This document shows, in pieces, positions 41,570-51,545 of a stretch of DNA of 51,952 nt. The notes under the pieces are model-generated. The model searched no databases. It was not told the DNA's origin and worked only from the letters and a program-made list of their open reading frames with translations. The stretch comes from Pilaira anomala. Its lineage: Eukaryota > Mucoromycota > Mucoromycetes > Mucorales > Mucoraceae. The DNA is taken from the NCBI GenBank assembly GCA_025716855.1, contig JAIXMQ010000117.1, positions 1 to 51,952 on the forward strand, read 5' to 3'. Numbering within the stretch: position 1 is the stretch's first letter; each line of letters begins with the position of its first letter. A program made the translations under genes and the position numbers.

Positions 41570-43113
41570 TTTATTTTTTATTTATTTTTTTTATTAATCT
41601 TTTTTATTGTTATTATCATTATTATTATACATTCTGTTTATACTTTTAATTTTATTCAAACATGTTTTTATTTAACTTTTATTACAATATTTAAATCAAA
41701 CTAAGTAGGTCGCGCAATCGAAACTTAACGGGGATACACTTTTTTTTTTTGTTTTGTTTTTTTTTTTCTTTAATAGTTATGTATATAGTTATTATATATA
41801 AATATGTTTACTTAAGGGAATATTTAGAAAAAAAAGTTTATTTAAACTAGTATTATCATAATCATATTTATATTTGAAAATATATTTTAAGTATGAATAT
41901 ATTCGAAATCATACTATATAATAAGGCATATTATACTCAAAAAATTTATTATTCTCTCAAAAGTTACTTGAAAAACTTTATTTACACTAAAAAACCATTT
42001 ACGTACTGTTTATAATAACATACACGTCGGTTTTCCCAAAAAAAGAAAAGAAAAAAAAATTTTTTTTAAAAAAAAAACGTACACTTCCAAGGCCCACAAC
42101 TTGGCCATACCTTTTTAATTAATACTTGAATCACAGTCTGAGTTCAAACGTTACTCTTTCCTATCGGTGCTTATGGGGTTCAATCTCCGTAGGCACCTCC
42201 TAGGGTAGGTCCTAGGAATTGGGCCTAAGGTAGGGTCCTCTTCCTAGAAAGACCTTCCCCCTAGAAAGACAATCCTTTACCATTACTTGTAGGTAAAAAA
42301 ACCTCCCGCGCTTAAAAAGTCTGAAAGGCGTGGGCACTAAATACCCCTTGTTAGTCCGAAAAAAATGATTAAATAAAATACGTGCGTTTAGAAAAAAAAA
42401 AAAAAATTTCCGCTTAAAAAACTTTTCTTCTGCTAAGCTTATGGCGTAAAGCCTCGTTATAAACCTCGCCTAAGAAAAACTTTTCTTCACCCAGGCCTAT
42501 AGCCTAAAGCCTCGCTATAAATTTCGCCTAGAGTTTTTTTTTTCCAGCGAAAATTTTACACCTAGCCTCGCTATAAATCTCGCCTAAGAAAATCTTTTCT
42601 TCAGCCAAACCTCTAGCCTAAAGCTTCGCTATAAATTTCGCCTAGAGTTTTTTTTTTCCAGCGAAACTTTTACGCCTAGCCTCGCTATAAATTTCGCCTA
42701 AGAAAAACTTTTCTTCAGCCAAACCTTTAGCCTAAAGCTTCGCTATAAATTTCGCCTAGAGTTTTTTTTTTCCAGCGAAACTTTTACGCCTAGCCTCGCT
42801 ATAAATTTCGCCTAGAATATTTTTTTTTCCCAGCGAAACTTTTACGCTTAGCCTGACATAGTCTCAGCTTAAAAAGTATTTTTTCTTAATACCTCCCCGA
42901 AATTTAAAAGCAACAGAAGAACGGGCATTGCTCATTACAATTCAATAAAAAAATAAATAGTTTAATCCCGTATGAAAGTAGTAGCATTAGCTTGGGCATT
43001 GCTGTTACTATACACAAAAAAAAATAAAAAAATAAAAAAAATAATAAGATAAAAAATAAAAATAAATTTATTTAATATTAATTATTTATTTATTAGAAAG
43101 TGTTCCCAGAGGA
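41570..43113. other. rDNA intergenic spacer between 5S and 28S (copy B)
   Basis: This is homologous to 6690-8127. The CTTCGCTATAAATTTCGCCTAG array at 42420-42860 has more units than in copy A. No gene is seen. Small ORFs in the AT-rich part near 41464-41650 overlap the 5S gene and are not credible. Confidence 0.65.
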
Positions 43114-43509
43114 ACAAATTCAATGACAAAGGCTTAATCTCAGTACATCGTAGCAACAAAGGCTACTCTAGTACTTACAATACCCCGTCCATTTCATGTC
43201 GTCTGCATGCGATTTATCATTTTGATGTATTAGCATTATCATTAGCAGGTAGACCAAGCAGCATTTCCGCTACAAGACCTATCCCACAAGTAAAGGTTTT
43301 CAAGCCGAAGCTTTATTAGTACACATCTGGTACAATTCAAAACACAGTAGTACCGTTTTCAGCATGGATTCTGACTTAGAGGCGTTCAGCCATTATCAGC
43401 AGATGGTAGCTTCGCGGCATTGGCCTTTCAACCAGCCGCAAATACCAATTATCTGAATGAAGGGTTCCTCTCGTACTGACTTCAATTACTGTTATGATAC
43501 CAATACCAT

Positions 43510-43547
<38 letters not shown>

Positions 43548-43682
43548 GCCAGCTCACGTTCCCTATTAGTGGGTGAACAATCCAACGCTTACAGAATTCT
43601 GCTTCTGTATGATAGGAAGAGCCGACATCGAAGAATCGAAAAGCAACGTCGCTATGAACGCTTGGCTGCCACAAGCCAGTTA
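43114..43682 (-). rRNA. 28S rRNA, 3'-terminal fragment, copy B (mutated)
   Basis: It has the same extent as copy A and the same start at TAACTGGCTTG. It differs at sites that are normally invariant. The minus strand reads GCTGGCTTTAGACC instead of GCTGGGTTTAGACC, and one C is missing in the CATTATCAGCAGATGG region. These changes fit a decaying copy not used for ribosomes. It is preceded (minus strand) directly by the Helitron D terminus. Confidence 0.92.
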
Positions 43683-43775
43683 ATCAGTAAGATTATACCT
43701 ATTAGGTATCCAAGGCAATGAGCCGAGGATATCTTAGGTATAGAATATTCTGTAGTAACTTTTCCGACACCTGGA
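43683..43775 (-). other. Helitron D 3' terminus with 28S-like block
   Basis: The outer hairpin is ATACCTAATAGGTAT (about 43696-43710). Near 43750-43775 the minus strand reads CAGGTGTCGGAAAAGTTACTACAG, resembling 28S just upstream of the insertion point (AGGTGCCAGAAAAGTTACCACAG). The equivalent block in Helitron C is at about 8778-8800. Confidence 0.7.
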
Positions 43776-43799
43776 GATAAGAATGGTTTTAGGGTAATT

Positions 43800-44945
43800 T
43801 TGCGATTTTAAACATAATGGCGGTATGTAATAGTGTTAAAAATGACAAAAAAAAGTTGTCAGTGAACCTTAAATGTTGTCAGTCAACCTTAAATTAAGTC
43901 GATCATCGATTGAATTACATACGCCCAAACGATTTTAAATTAAATTTCTAGGGCAAAGTTTTTTATTCATCCAAAAATATCAACGTTGCCTTTTTTAAGT
44001 ATGATGGGAGCAGATGTTTGAAAATTACTTACTGCCAAACGATTTTAATTGTTTAAACAAAGACATAATCCTTGTAAAAACATAAAAATAACAACATGCT
44101 CTCAAATTTTGTGTTTCTACATCAATTGGTACAAATTACAAACCACCAAACGATTCAAAATTAAATGTAGTTGCGATATCCATTTTTTAATTTACGATTT
44201 GAATGTTGTCAAACGAACTTATTATGGTCAATAAAATGTTTAAAAAAAGAGTTTAGTAATATTACTAACTGCCAAACGATTTAAAATTTGAAAATGACTA
44301 AATACCGGTGTATAGGTAGCTAAAAAAATGGCATGACCTTTAAAAAGATGTTTAGAGCAACTTATGTGGGAATTACATACAACCAAACGATTTAAAATCC
44401 AAAAAAGTGTTTGTATGTATCTACAGAATTTTAAAATTCGATATGACATTAAAAACTAGTAATACAAGCGATCTACTACCGAATGCCCAAATTACATATC
44501 ACAGAACGTTTTAAAATTCAAAAAAGAGTACGTATATATCTATAAAAAATTAAAAAAGTGACATGACCTGCAAATACCTGTTTTTAGCGGTCTAGGTGCG
44601 AATTACATAGCATAAAACGATTCAAAATTCAAAAAAGAGTACGTATATACATATCTATAAAATATTAAAAAAGTGACACGACCTTCAAATACCTGTTTTT
44701 AGCAATCTAGGTGCGAATTACATAGCATAAAATGATTCAAAATTCAATAAAGAGTTAGAAAGTATCAACAAAAAGTTAAAATTCCATATCCCATTAGAAA
44801 AGTCTTTTTTTCACTGCAAACGGTGTGAATTAAGGGAAATTACTAACTTTAAAACGATTTGGAATTCAAAAAAGAGTCTGTACCTGTTAACCATTTTTCA
44901 AAATTTGGATACGTGCTTCCAACATGATAACAACTTGTACCATTC
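43800..44945. repeat. Subterminal tandem repeats of Helitron D
   Basis: About ten degenerate units of ~100-125 bp are present, each with AATTACATANNNNNAAACGATTTAAAAT or ATTCAAAAAAGAGT. Two adjacent units at 44500-44720 are close copies. They differ in sequence from the C/E subterminal repeats but occupy the same place. They end in a run of about 52 A's (44949-45001). Confidence 0.75.
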
Positions 44946-44947
44946 TC

Positions 44948-45003
<56 letters not shown>

Positions 45004-45056
45004 AAAAAAAATATGAATAGGTTGATATAAATTTATTATAGTGTAGATATAAAAAA

Positions 45057-47121
45057 TCAAAAAATAGCTTCTTCAGCAAATTGAATTGCTTGATTACAGT
45101 TTAAATCTGCTTTAATTTTAATTCCACCTAAATTTGTGATAGGGAAAAAAAAGAGATCTTCAAGTCTTTTGACACGACTTGCTGCAACGTAAAGTTGGCC
45201 GTGACTTGGAAAGTTATTTGAAAGACAAATGGCAATACTGGGAAGAGTAAGACTTTGTACTTTATGGATAGTAGTGGCATACGCAACATCTAAAGGCAAT
45301 TGGGTACGGCTGACTGAAGATTTATAAACAAACCGAGTAATTGGCATAATGGTACGAACGGCACCGTCAGCTCTTCGGATTGCTACACCGTTTTGGAATA
45401 GCGACACAACTACTGCCATGGTACTGTTTACCCACCCAGTTGCCACAGACAGGTTGTGGCGAAGCATGACGGGTGTGCCCACCTTTAAAATCAAAACTTC
45501 CTTTAAATGTGTCTCGTTAAAAGCTAAAGAGTGTCGGAAACCAGCTGAACCGTCTTTACATTTGTAGTATCTTGCTGCGTTGGGTGCTTCTCTAATCTTA
45601 CGATTGTTGTAAGTGTTTTTTTCTTGATTAGAAATAAATACACGCATAACATGAGGAGGAGGTGTATCAACAGAACGATTACGAATGATGTTTATGACAT
45701 TTTCATTGTAGTTAGATAAACGTAAATCGGTTAAAAACTGTTTATAAATAAGCTCATCTGTTTCGGCACGAACGAAAGTTATCATTGGATAGGTTCAGGA
45801 TGGTTAAAAGGAGGCAGATGAACCGGTTCAGCGGCAGTTGGCACAGGAGTAAGTTGACCAAAGTCACCGAAACAAATTGTTAAGACACCACCAAAAGGTC
45901 TGTCATAGACTTGAGTGGCTGTAAATGAACGATGTATGATATCAATCGTGTTATATGAAACCATGGAGATTTCGTCAATTAAAATAGCAAGTTCTTGGTC
46001 AGGGTCTATATCCGTAAAAATTCATTGATTCTTCTGGGATTCGGAATGTTGGGACGATTAGTAATACCCAAGAAACGATGAATAGTTTGCCCTTCTATTG
46101 TTACAGCAGCAACACCTGTTGGAGCCAATTTGATAGGTACAAAGTGTGATTGCTTTAATCCAATGTAGATTATTTTAAGAAGCTGTGATTTACCAACACC
46201 AGCACCGCCATGTATTAAATGAAAGCCCCAGGGATTAGAAAGAATGGTATTATAAATCAGTCTTTGTTCAAGGGTAGCAATAGCAAGGTACTGATCAAGT
46301 TTCTCATTTTCTTGAGGATTATTTTGCAAGTTGGTTTGACGAATTTCATGTTCTAACTGCTCCTCAGTCTCTCTTAAATCTGCCATAAACTTGTCACTGA
46401 ATCTTGCACGAAATAATTGATCGGTGAGAATAAGATGGTGGAATAATTCACGCCAAGTCATGGTATCTCTTTCCATTTCAAAGTTACGTGAAACAGGATT
46501 TAAAACAATATTTTGATAATAAAATGGTTCCCCTTGGTTGGCATTGTACTTGTAAACACGTACTAAAGGAAATTTAGTTCTGGCAGTATAGATATAATTG
46601 CGACTGTCCTTTGTGTATTTAGGAATACGACGACGTAATTCAGGAACGTAAACAGTAAGATACATATTAACGTTTGCGTTACGACGTGGATCAAAAATAC
46701 CTGTAAAAGGAGAGTCACTGTCTTCACGTTCAGTAGTAGTCATAGTAAGTTTATATCTAGTAAGATACTCCTTCATGTTAAGATTGGCAACATTAACACC
46801 ACGATGAAGATACCTTTCAACTTGCGTACGGGTGAAGATATCAGTTGATCCCGGTTCCAATTGATTGAGTTGATCCAACGACTTGAGTTGACGGCGTTGC
46901 TCCCAATGAGGCATAGTAGTATCAACGTACAAGACATCAATACTATTTTGTTGTTTATGGTAACCAAGAAGATCATAAATTACTTCAACGATACCTACTT
47001 TTCTTGAGGCAAAATGTTCATTGGCTAAACCCATAGTAACGTTCACATGTGTATCAGATTTAGATAAGTATTTGCTGAGATAGACTTCAACTTTACGGTT
47101 ATAACAGATCTGAATGTCCAT
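45057..47121 (-). pseudogene. Helitron D Rep/helicase, C-terminal two-thirds, broken
   Basis: From 47121 the minus strand reads MDIQICYNRKVEVYLSKYLSK (the Rep two-tyrosine motif). The linker follows, then the Pif1-type helicase: HGGAGVGKSQLLKI (Walker A, intact), LIDEISMV (Walker B), FGQLTPVP, and GQLYVAASRVKRLEDLFFF near the end at 45057. Breaks are a one-base loss near 46015 (NEF-FTDIDPDQ) and a short deletion with frame change near 45785. It is roughly 60% similar to C and E by eye, so it is a separate lineage. The upstream exon is displaced to 50588-51545 by an insertion. Confidence 0.92.
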
Positions 47122-47661
47122 AGTGTGGACAATCAGTAATTAATGAGAAAAGACTTAAGGTTGATTTATTCGATAAAATAAAACTGAAAGAACTCTTCTA
47201 AACTAAAATAATAATCATCTTTTATATCTTGAATATCCTGATGAGTTGTGTTTGAATAAGGACCATCTTTTTGATGGGTTTAAATGAATCTATACCCAAC
47301 TCTTCTGCTTTTGAATAAGTACGTTCTATTCTTTCGAATTGACCATAAATAATCGTGGATCCTATCTACCCGATTGGATAACAACATATCTGGTTCCTGA
47401 CTAAGGCTATTCTCAAGTAGGATTTTTGCCCTGGCCTGGACTGAGTTAAAAACGCGGAGTTGCCTTACAGAGTAATTTTGGGACAAAAACCCAGGGAAGA
47501 ATCCAGTGAACTTTTTCTTCCCTGTACTCTACTCAGGTAACACGAACCCGTTTTCTAATTTGACGAAAAAATTTTCAATTGACATTTTTTTATTTTATTT
47601 GATATTTTTTTATTTTTTTTTACATCTCCTTTTATCTTTTTTAAATAAAATTATTTTTACA

Positions 47662-48378
47662 ATGGAACAACAATTAATCCAAGTAACTCAAAATGAAGAA
47701 TCTCAAACAAAGAAACTTCAGAGTAAGCATTACACGAAGGACGATATGATGCATATTGCAGAGTTGTATGAGGGCTATTACTTGATAGTCAATACCCGTG
47801 GAAATGTTCTCTCTCCACACAGAATGCAGATCAACAAGGCACATTGGACCGAGTTAACTGCCAAGTATAATGAGCGTCAAGAGGCTATTCCCAATAACGA
47901 AGATATAGTCAGAACCGAAAAGGCCTTGACTGATAAATGGCTTGCTATGAGGGGCCAGTATCAAGCTAAAAAAGATAGCATCAAGTCGACTGGTTCCGGT
48001 GGTGGTCCAATTAGTGGATACCTTATGAAGATGCATGAGTTTCTTCATGAGGATCCTCAGTTCCGCCCAAAGGCGGTGTACATCTCTCTCAAAAGATGCT
48101 ATACTATTCGAGATAATGATGAAGATCTTGACTTGTCTGGCGATGAGGGTTCTTCTACCTCTGCCTCTACCCCTTCCGCTTTCTTCTCCTCAAAAAAGAG
48201 AAAGCAAAAGAAATCAAGAACGTCGGTTCAAGATGAGAGGGAGGTGGCTCGCTTGAAGTCAAGAGATGAAGCCCTGGATCAAATGAAGCAGATCACGGAG
48301 AACATAACAAGCAAGCTTGAGGAAGTCATGAGCAAGCCTCTTGTTGTTCAGCTTGTAGATTCTGATGAGAAGAAGTAA
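47662..48378 (+). CDS. Harbinger Myb/SANT-like DNA-binding protein
   Basis: The 238-residue open frame starts at ATG 47662 (MEQQLIQVTQNEES), after a pyrimidine/T-rich leader; the longer upstream frame runs through low-complexity leader and is unlikely. Residues ~25-110 carry the aromatic/helix pattern of Harbinger second proteins (HYTKDDMMHIAELYEGYY, NKAHWTELTAKYNE, LTDKWLAMRGQYQ). A TGSGGGPISGY-MKMHEFL segment follows. A basic patch KKRKQKKSR (~residue 185) could be a nuclear signal, and the C-terminus is a coiled-coil-like helix. In known Harbingers this partner binds subterminal DNA and brings the nuclease into the nucleus. Confidence 0.82.
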   Translation: MEQQLIQVTQNEESQTKKLQSKHYTKDDMMHIAELYEGYYLIVNTRGNVLSPHRMQINKAHWTELTAKYNERQEAIPNNEDIVRTEKALTDKWLAMRGQYQAKKDSIKSTGSGGGPISGYLMKMHEFLHEDPQFRPKAVYISLKRCYTIRDNDEDLDLSGDEGSSTSASTPSAFFSSKKRKQKKSRTSVQDEREVARLKSRDEALDQMKQITENITSKLEEVMSKPLVVQLVDSDEKK

Positions 48379-48466
48379 TTTTATAAAGAGTTTCTTGACA
48401 TTATGAGAAAGGGCTTACAATAATTTTTTTTTTAAATAAATATATGATTTTTTTTTATTAAAACAA

Positions 48467-49780
48467 CTAGTTTAAAACGGTATTTACATAGCTTTTCAAC
48501 ATGTCTCTTCGAAGAGCTCCAGAAGATCTGTCTAATGGGTTAGCTGTCATGAAAGCTGTGCGATCAGAGGTTGTTTGTTGAAGAGCTAAATCTACAATTT
48601 CTTCATCCGATATTTCAATTGTATCCTTAGCATTAATGCAAAAGTTATGCAAGATACAACTGACATTAATGATCTTGATTAACCTTAATTGATCCAAGAT
48701 GAAAACGTATTTCCAAAGAAACCTCCATCTCTTTACAAGAATTCCAAATGCTCTTTCTACAACCTGTCGCATTGCACTGAATTTTGCATTGAAAATAGCC
48801 TTTTCCGGGTCAACGTTTGATTCCAATTGAGAAAAGGGCGTTATCAAATGGTAATTCAGTGGGTAGGCTGAATCTCCCAGCAAATAGGCATCTTCAAAAA
48901 AGTATCTCTGGGGATCCTGTAGCATTTTTGAAAGGTCACACACGTTGAATACATGAGCGTCATGACATCTTCCACTCTCACCAGCATACACATAACTGAA
49001 CTTACAATCAGAAGTAACGACAGCAGTCAGGTTTACTGACAGATTTGACTTACGATCCCTATAACTCTCGGAGGTGTCTTTTGGTCTAAGAATAACGACC
49101 AATTTGCCATCAACAGCCCCGATAACATTTGGGAGTCTTCTGATAGCTCTGTCTTCAGGGTAGGGATATTCAAATTTACTCTTTACATCCCTAAACTCAT
49201 ATTCGGTAGAAGGCCAAGAAACTAAATGACCTAGTTTGTCATTTACTGCCTCGAGGAATCTTTCAGTGAAGTTGAACAAAGATCCTTGGCTGAATCCCAA
49301 TGTTGCTTCCATCATTCTGTATCCAAAATGACAATTGGCAAATCTCCAGATAACAACTGCTACTTGCATGTATGTTGGTGTGCTGTTGTTTGATTCCAAC
49401 ATAAATGCTGGATGCTCATCTAAGATCTGTACAAGGCTATTGAATGTTGCCATTTTCATTCTGTAATGGGCCATGTAACTTTGTGTCTTGTTATCATCTT
49501 TTAAGTTATCATGGATATATGTCCAATACCCCTTATTTTTAACAAGTCTAAAGTGAATTGGACTTGACTGGAAGACGTCTTCTTCAAACTCGGTAAACAT
49601 TACTCTAGGAACAATGTTGATCGTATCTAACAATAATTGACGATATTCCTCAAAAACAATCTTCAATGCATTAAGGACTCTTGCGTTTTCATCGTCTTCC
49701 AATTGCTTAAGTAGAAGCGGCATACATTTAATAATATGAAACATTTTCTCTTTTTGAGATTTGATTAATTCAGAATTCAT
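48467..49780 (-). CDS. HARBI1-like nuclease (PIF/Harbinger transposase)
   Basis: This is an intact 437-residue frame, typical length for the family. Residues ~215-390 are the DDE_Tnp_4 catalytic domain: first Asp in NVIGAVDGKLV, second Asp in AYLLGDSAYPL, and Glu in RQVVERAFGILVKRWR. The intervening RDRKSNLSVNLTAVV and SGRCHDAHVF segments are also family-typical, as is CILHNFCI near the end. The N-terminal ~210 residues include an HTH-like helical region (FGYRMMEATLGFSQGSLFNF). It catalyses excision and insertion at TWA sites, working with the Myb-like partner encoded convergently 88 bp away. No damage is visible, so this element may be recently active. Confidence 0.94.
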   Translation of the reverse strand: MNSELIKSQKEKMFHIIKCMPLLLKQLEDDENARVLNALKIVFEEYRQLLLDTINIVPRVMFTEFEEDVFQSSPIHFRLVKNKGYWTYIHDNLKDDNKTQSYMAHYRMKMATFNSLVQILDEHPAFMLESNNSTPTYMQVAVVIWRFANCHFGYRMMEATLGFSQGSLFNFTERFLEAVNDKLGHLVSWPSTEYEFRDVKSKFEYPYPEDRAIRRLPNVIGAVDGKLVVILRPKDTSESYRDRKSNLSVNLTAVVTSDCKFSYVYAGESGRCHDAHVFNVCDLSKMLQDPQRYFFEDAYLLGDSAYPLNYHLITPFSQLESNVDPEKAIFNAKFSAMRQVVERAFGILVKRWRFLWKYVFILDQLRLIKIINVSCILHNFCINAKDTIEISDEEIVDLALQQTTSDRTAFMTANPLDRSSGALRRDMLKSYVNTVLN

Positions 49781-50587
49781 GATAATATTAATTTTATTTT
49801 AAAAAAAGGAAAAAGGTACAAGAAGATAAAGTTTGCTCCCTCAGTTTAGTATTTTAAATTTTTTTTTTGCTGTCACACGGCAACAGTTTAAATGGCGCAT
49901 TACAGCTCAGCCCAGGCCAGGGCAAAAATCCTACTTGAGAATAGCCTAAAGATCACCTTGTAGTTACTTACATGGTTGTTATTAGTCTGGATTCCGTTGT
50001 TACAGATTTCATTGGTAAATGCGCATACTATTAAATTGACAAGAACTTTTTTTCTATCATACGACCTGATCAACCTTATTCTTAGATTGATATCATGTTT
50101 TCCCAGTTTCGGGATAGAATTGACAGTTGCTGGGATAATCTTTATTCCAGCAATGTTATTCTTTTTTATTTATTTTGTAAACAGGTTATATAATATTACT
50201 ATTTAATATTAATAGATTATAATGTATTTTTGCCCGTAATAGCCGTTCTTACCCCAACACAAGGTAGCTAAGCTTGTATCGAGGCTATTAACGGTAAATA
50301 TCTCTTATTTTCTATTAATATGAATTGAGTATTTACTTTATTTGTATTGTTTTATTCTCAATTATATTTTATTATTTGATCTTGGTTTTTACCATTGATC
50401 TTATTTTACGTCAATTTGTAGATACATTTGAATATAGAATATTTTCTTAGGTTCAAGATATTGATAATAACATACAATGTTAAACATGTATATTATTTTG
50501 AAGATAAGCCAGGTTTTTATTATAATGTTTAGTTTATAACCCTGATCTACTTATATTTATAAGTAGAGATGACGCAAATACGACACA

Positions 50588-51545
50588 TAGTAACACCCCA
50601 AGCAGAAATGGATTGTACTGATTAATATATGCCGATTGAGCATTACGCTTGATATGTACTCGATTATCGTTATCGACAATAGTTTGATTCAATGCTGGCT
50701 TGGGAAAGCCAAAACGACATTGGTTCATATTGTTTTTATAGCAATAGGGGCGGCAGTTATGGATTTGTACACGAGTAACAAGCAAGTTCATATCATAATT
50801 TATATTTTCGTCAGGAATATCAGCAACAATGAGGTTAGGTGTCTCAAGTAATTGATTGACTGTTTTACCAGTCCAAAGTACCATATGAATATGAGGGGAA
50901 TTTCGGTCTTGTGTTTCCATTACCCATGAAAAGTTTGTTATACCGCCTACCAATGTAGCAAAACGCTGAATACAAAAAAAAAAAAAAAATAGAATTTGGT
51001 ACAGATAAAATTGGTTATAATTATTACATACATGTTTAATACATCGTTCGTTAAATTGAAGAAATCGATCTTTGAAAAAGGCTGTAAAAAGAACAGGATC
51101 TTCCCAACGGCGTTTATCATGACAAGCTCTGATGTAATCATTGGAGAAATCGTCACAACAAAAAGTAAAAAAAAGTTGAGGTGGACCCAAATGATCAAAA
51201 ATACATTGCAAGTCTTGAGCATGCGTAACTGCTACGAAGATTATGAAGTACGACAGAAGCGATATTGTTGTTGTAAGTTGCGTTGTCGTTCATTACGTCA
51301 TTGCGAGTCAAAGGTCTGTTTGTTGACACAGTATGACGGTTGGCACTTTGAATGTTTTGCTTTTCGATCAAGTTATACATAAAAAAAATCCATTGTGAAC
51401 ATTCGGCAAACCGTCTATCTTGACACATGAGTAATTGTTTTACGTATTTTTTAAGCGTACCGATACAATTGGCAGAAGGTCTACCACCAAAAATCTCAGG
51501 TACATTGGCTTCATGATCGTTAGATAAACACTATGACCGAAAGTA
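50588..51545 (-). pseudogene. Helitron D Rep, N-terminal portion, broken and truncated
   Basis: Reading from ~51545, homology starts weakly at the GHYD segment (frame unclear). It continues VPEIFGGRPSANCIGTLKKY and MCQDRRFAECSQWIFFMYNL to SSYA near 51225, then breaks frame and resumes with LQCIFDHLGPPQLFFTFCC. An intron is at 51031-50966 (GTATGT...TTCAG). Exon 2 has LVGGITNFSWVMETQDRNSP, the HUH motif HIHMVLW and CRFGFPKPALNQ, ending at NQYNPFLL. There it runs into the insert at 50587. The first ~190 residues present in copies A and C are missing. Confidence 0.9.

Larger units (their letters stand above)
47405..49946. mobile_element. PIF/Harbinger transposon, 2542 bp, TAA target duplication
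   Basis: Terminal inverted repeats of about 41 bp start GGCTATTCTCAAGTAGGATT (47405) and are mirrored at 49906-49946. TAA flanks both ends (47402-47404 and 49947-49949), the usual TWA 3-bp duplication of this superfamily. It encodes a Myb/SANT-like protein (plus) and a HARBI1-like nuclease (minus), convergent, both with open frames. It appears complete and possibly autonomous. Confidence 0.95.
47122..50587. other. Insert interrupting Helitron D, host of the Harbinger element
   Basis: The Rep frame of D stops at 47117-47121 (CCATAGT) and resumes at about 50588-50600 (ACATAGTAACACC), with CATAGT present on both sides and about seven bases missing after it. Outside the Harbinger element, the insert consists of 47122-47401 and 49950-50587. 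Neither carries a recognisable gene. 50563-50582 is a perfect palindrome CTACTTATATTTATAAGTAG near the right end. The nature of this carrier sequence is unknown. The repeated CATAGT may be its target duplication. Confidence 0.6.
43683..51545 (-). mobile_element. Helitron D (28S-associated, distinct family), partial
   Basis: The minus-strand end is ...GGTATAATCTTACTGAT before 28S TAACTGG. A hairpin ATACCTAATAGGTAT lies seven bases before CTGA, which is the textbook Helitron 3' arrangement. Beyond ~15 terminal bases it does not match Helitrons C/E, and its subterminal repeats and Rep gene differ. The Rep/helicase gene is split (45057-47121 and 50588-51545) by an insert holding a PIF/Harbinger element. 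The 5' portion is lost: homology to the Rep N-terminus stops near 51545. Confidence 0.85.

Noticed and set aside
47506..47661. An upstream start extending the Harbinger Myb-like protein by 52 residues.
   Set aside because: The extension is Phe/Leu-rich low complexity from a T-rich leader; the ATG at 47662 starts the conserved part.
50563..50582. The palindrome CTACTTATATTTATAAGTAG as a Helitron 3' hairpin nested in Helitron D.
   Set aside because: No CTRR end followed by T is found 8-15 nt beyond it in either direction, so it is reported only as part of an unknown insert.
51529..51540. CACTATGACC looks like the start of another CACTA transposon.
   Set aside because: On the minus strand the same bases read as the GHYD segment of the Helitron Rep protein (aligned with GHYDLETTHDEN in copy A), so they are ordinary Helitron coding sequence.
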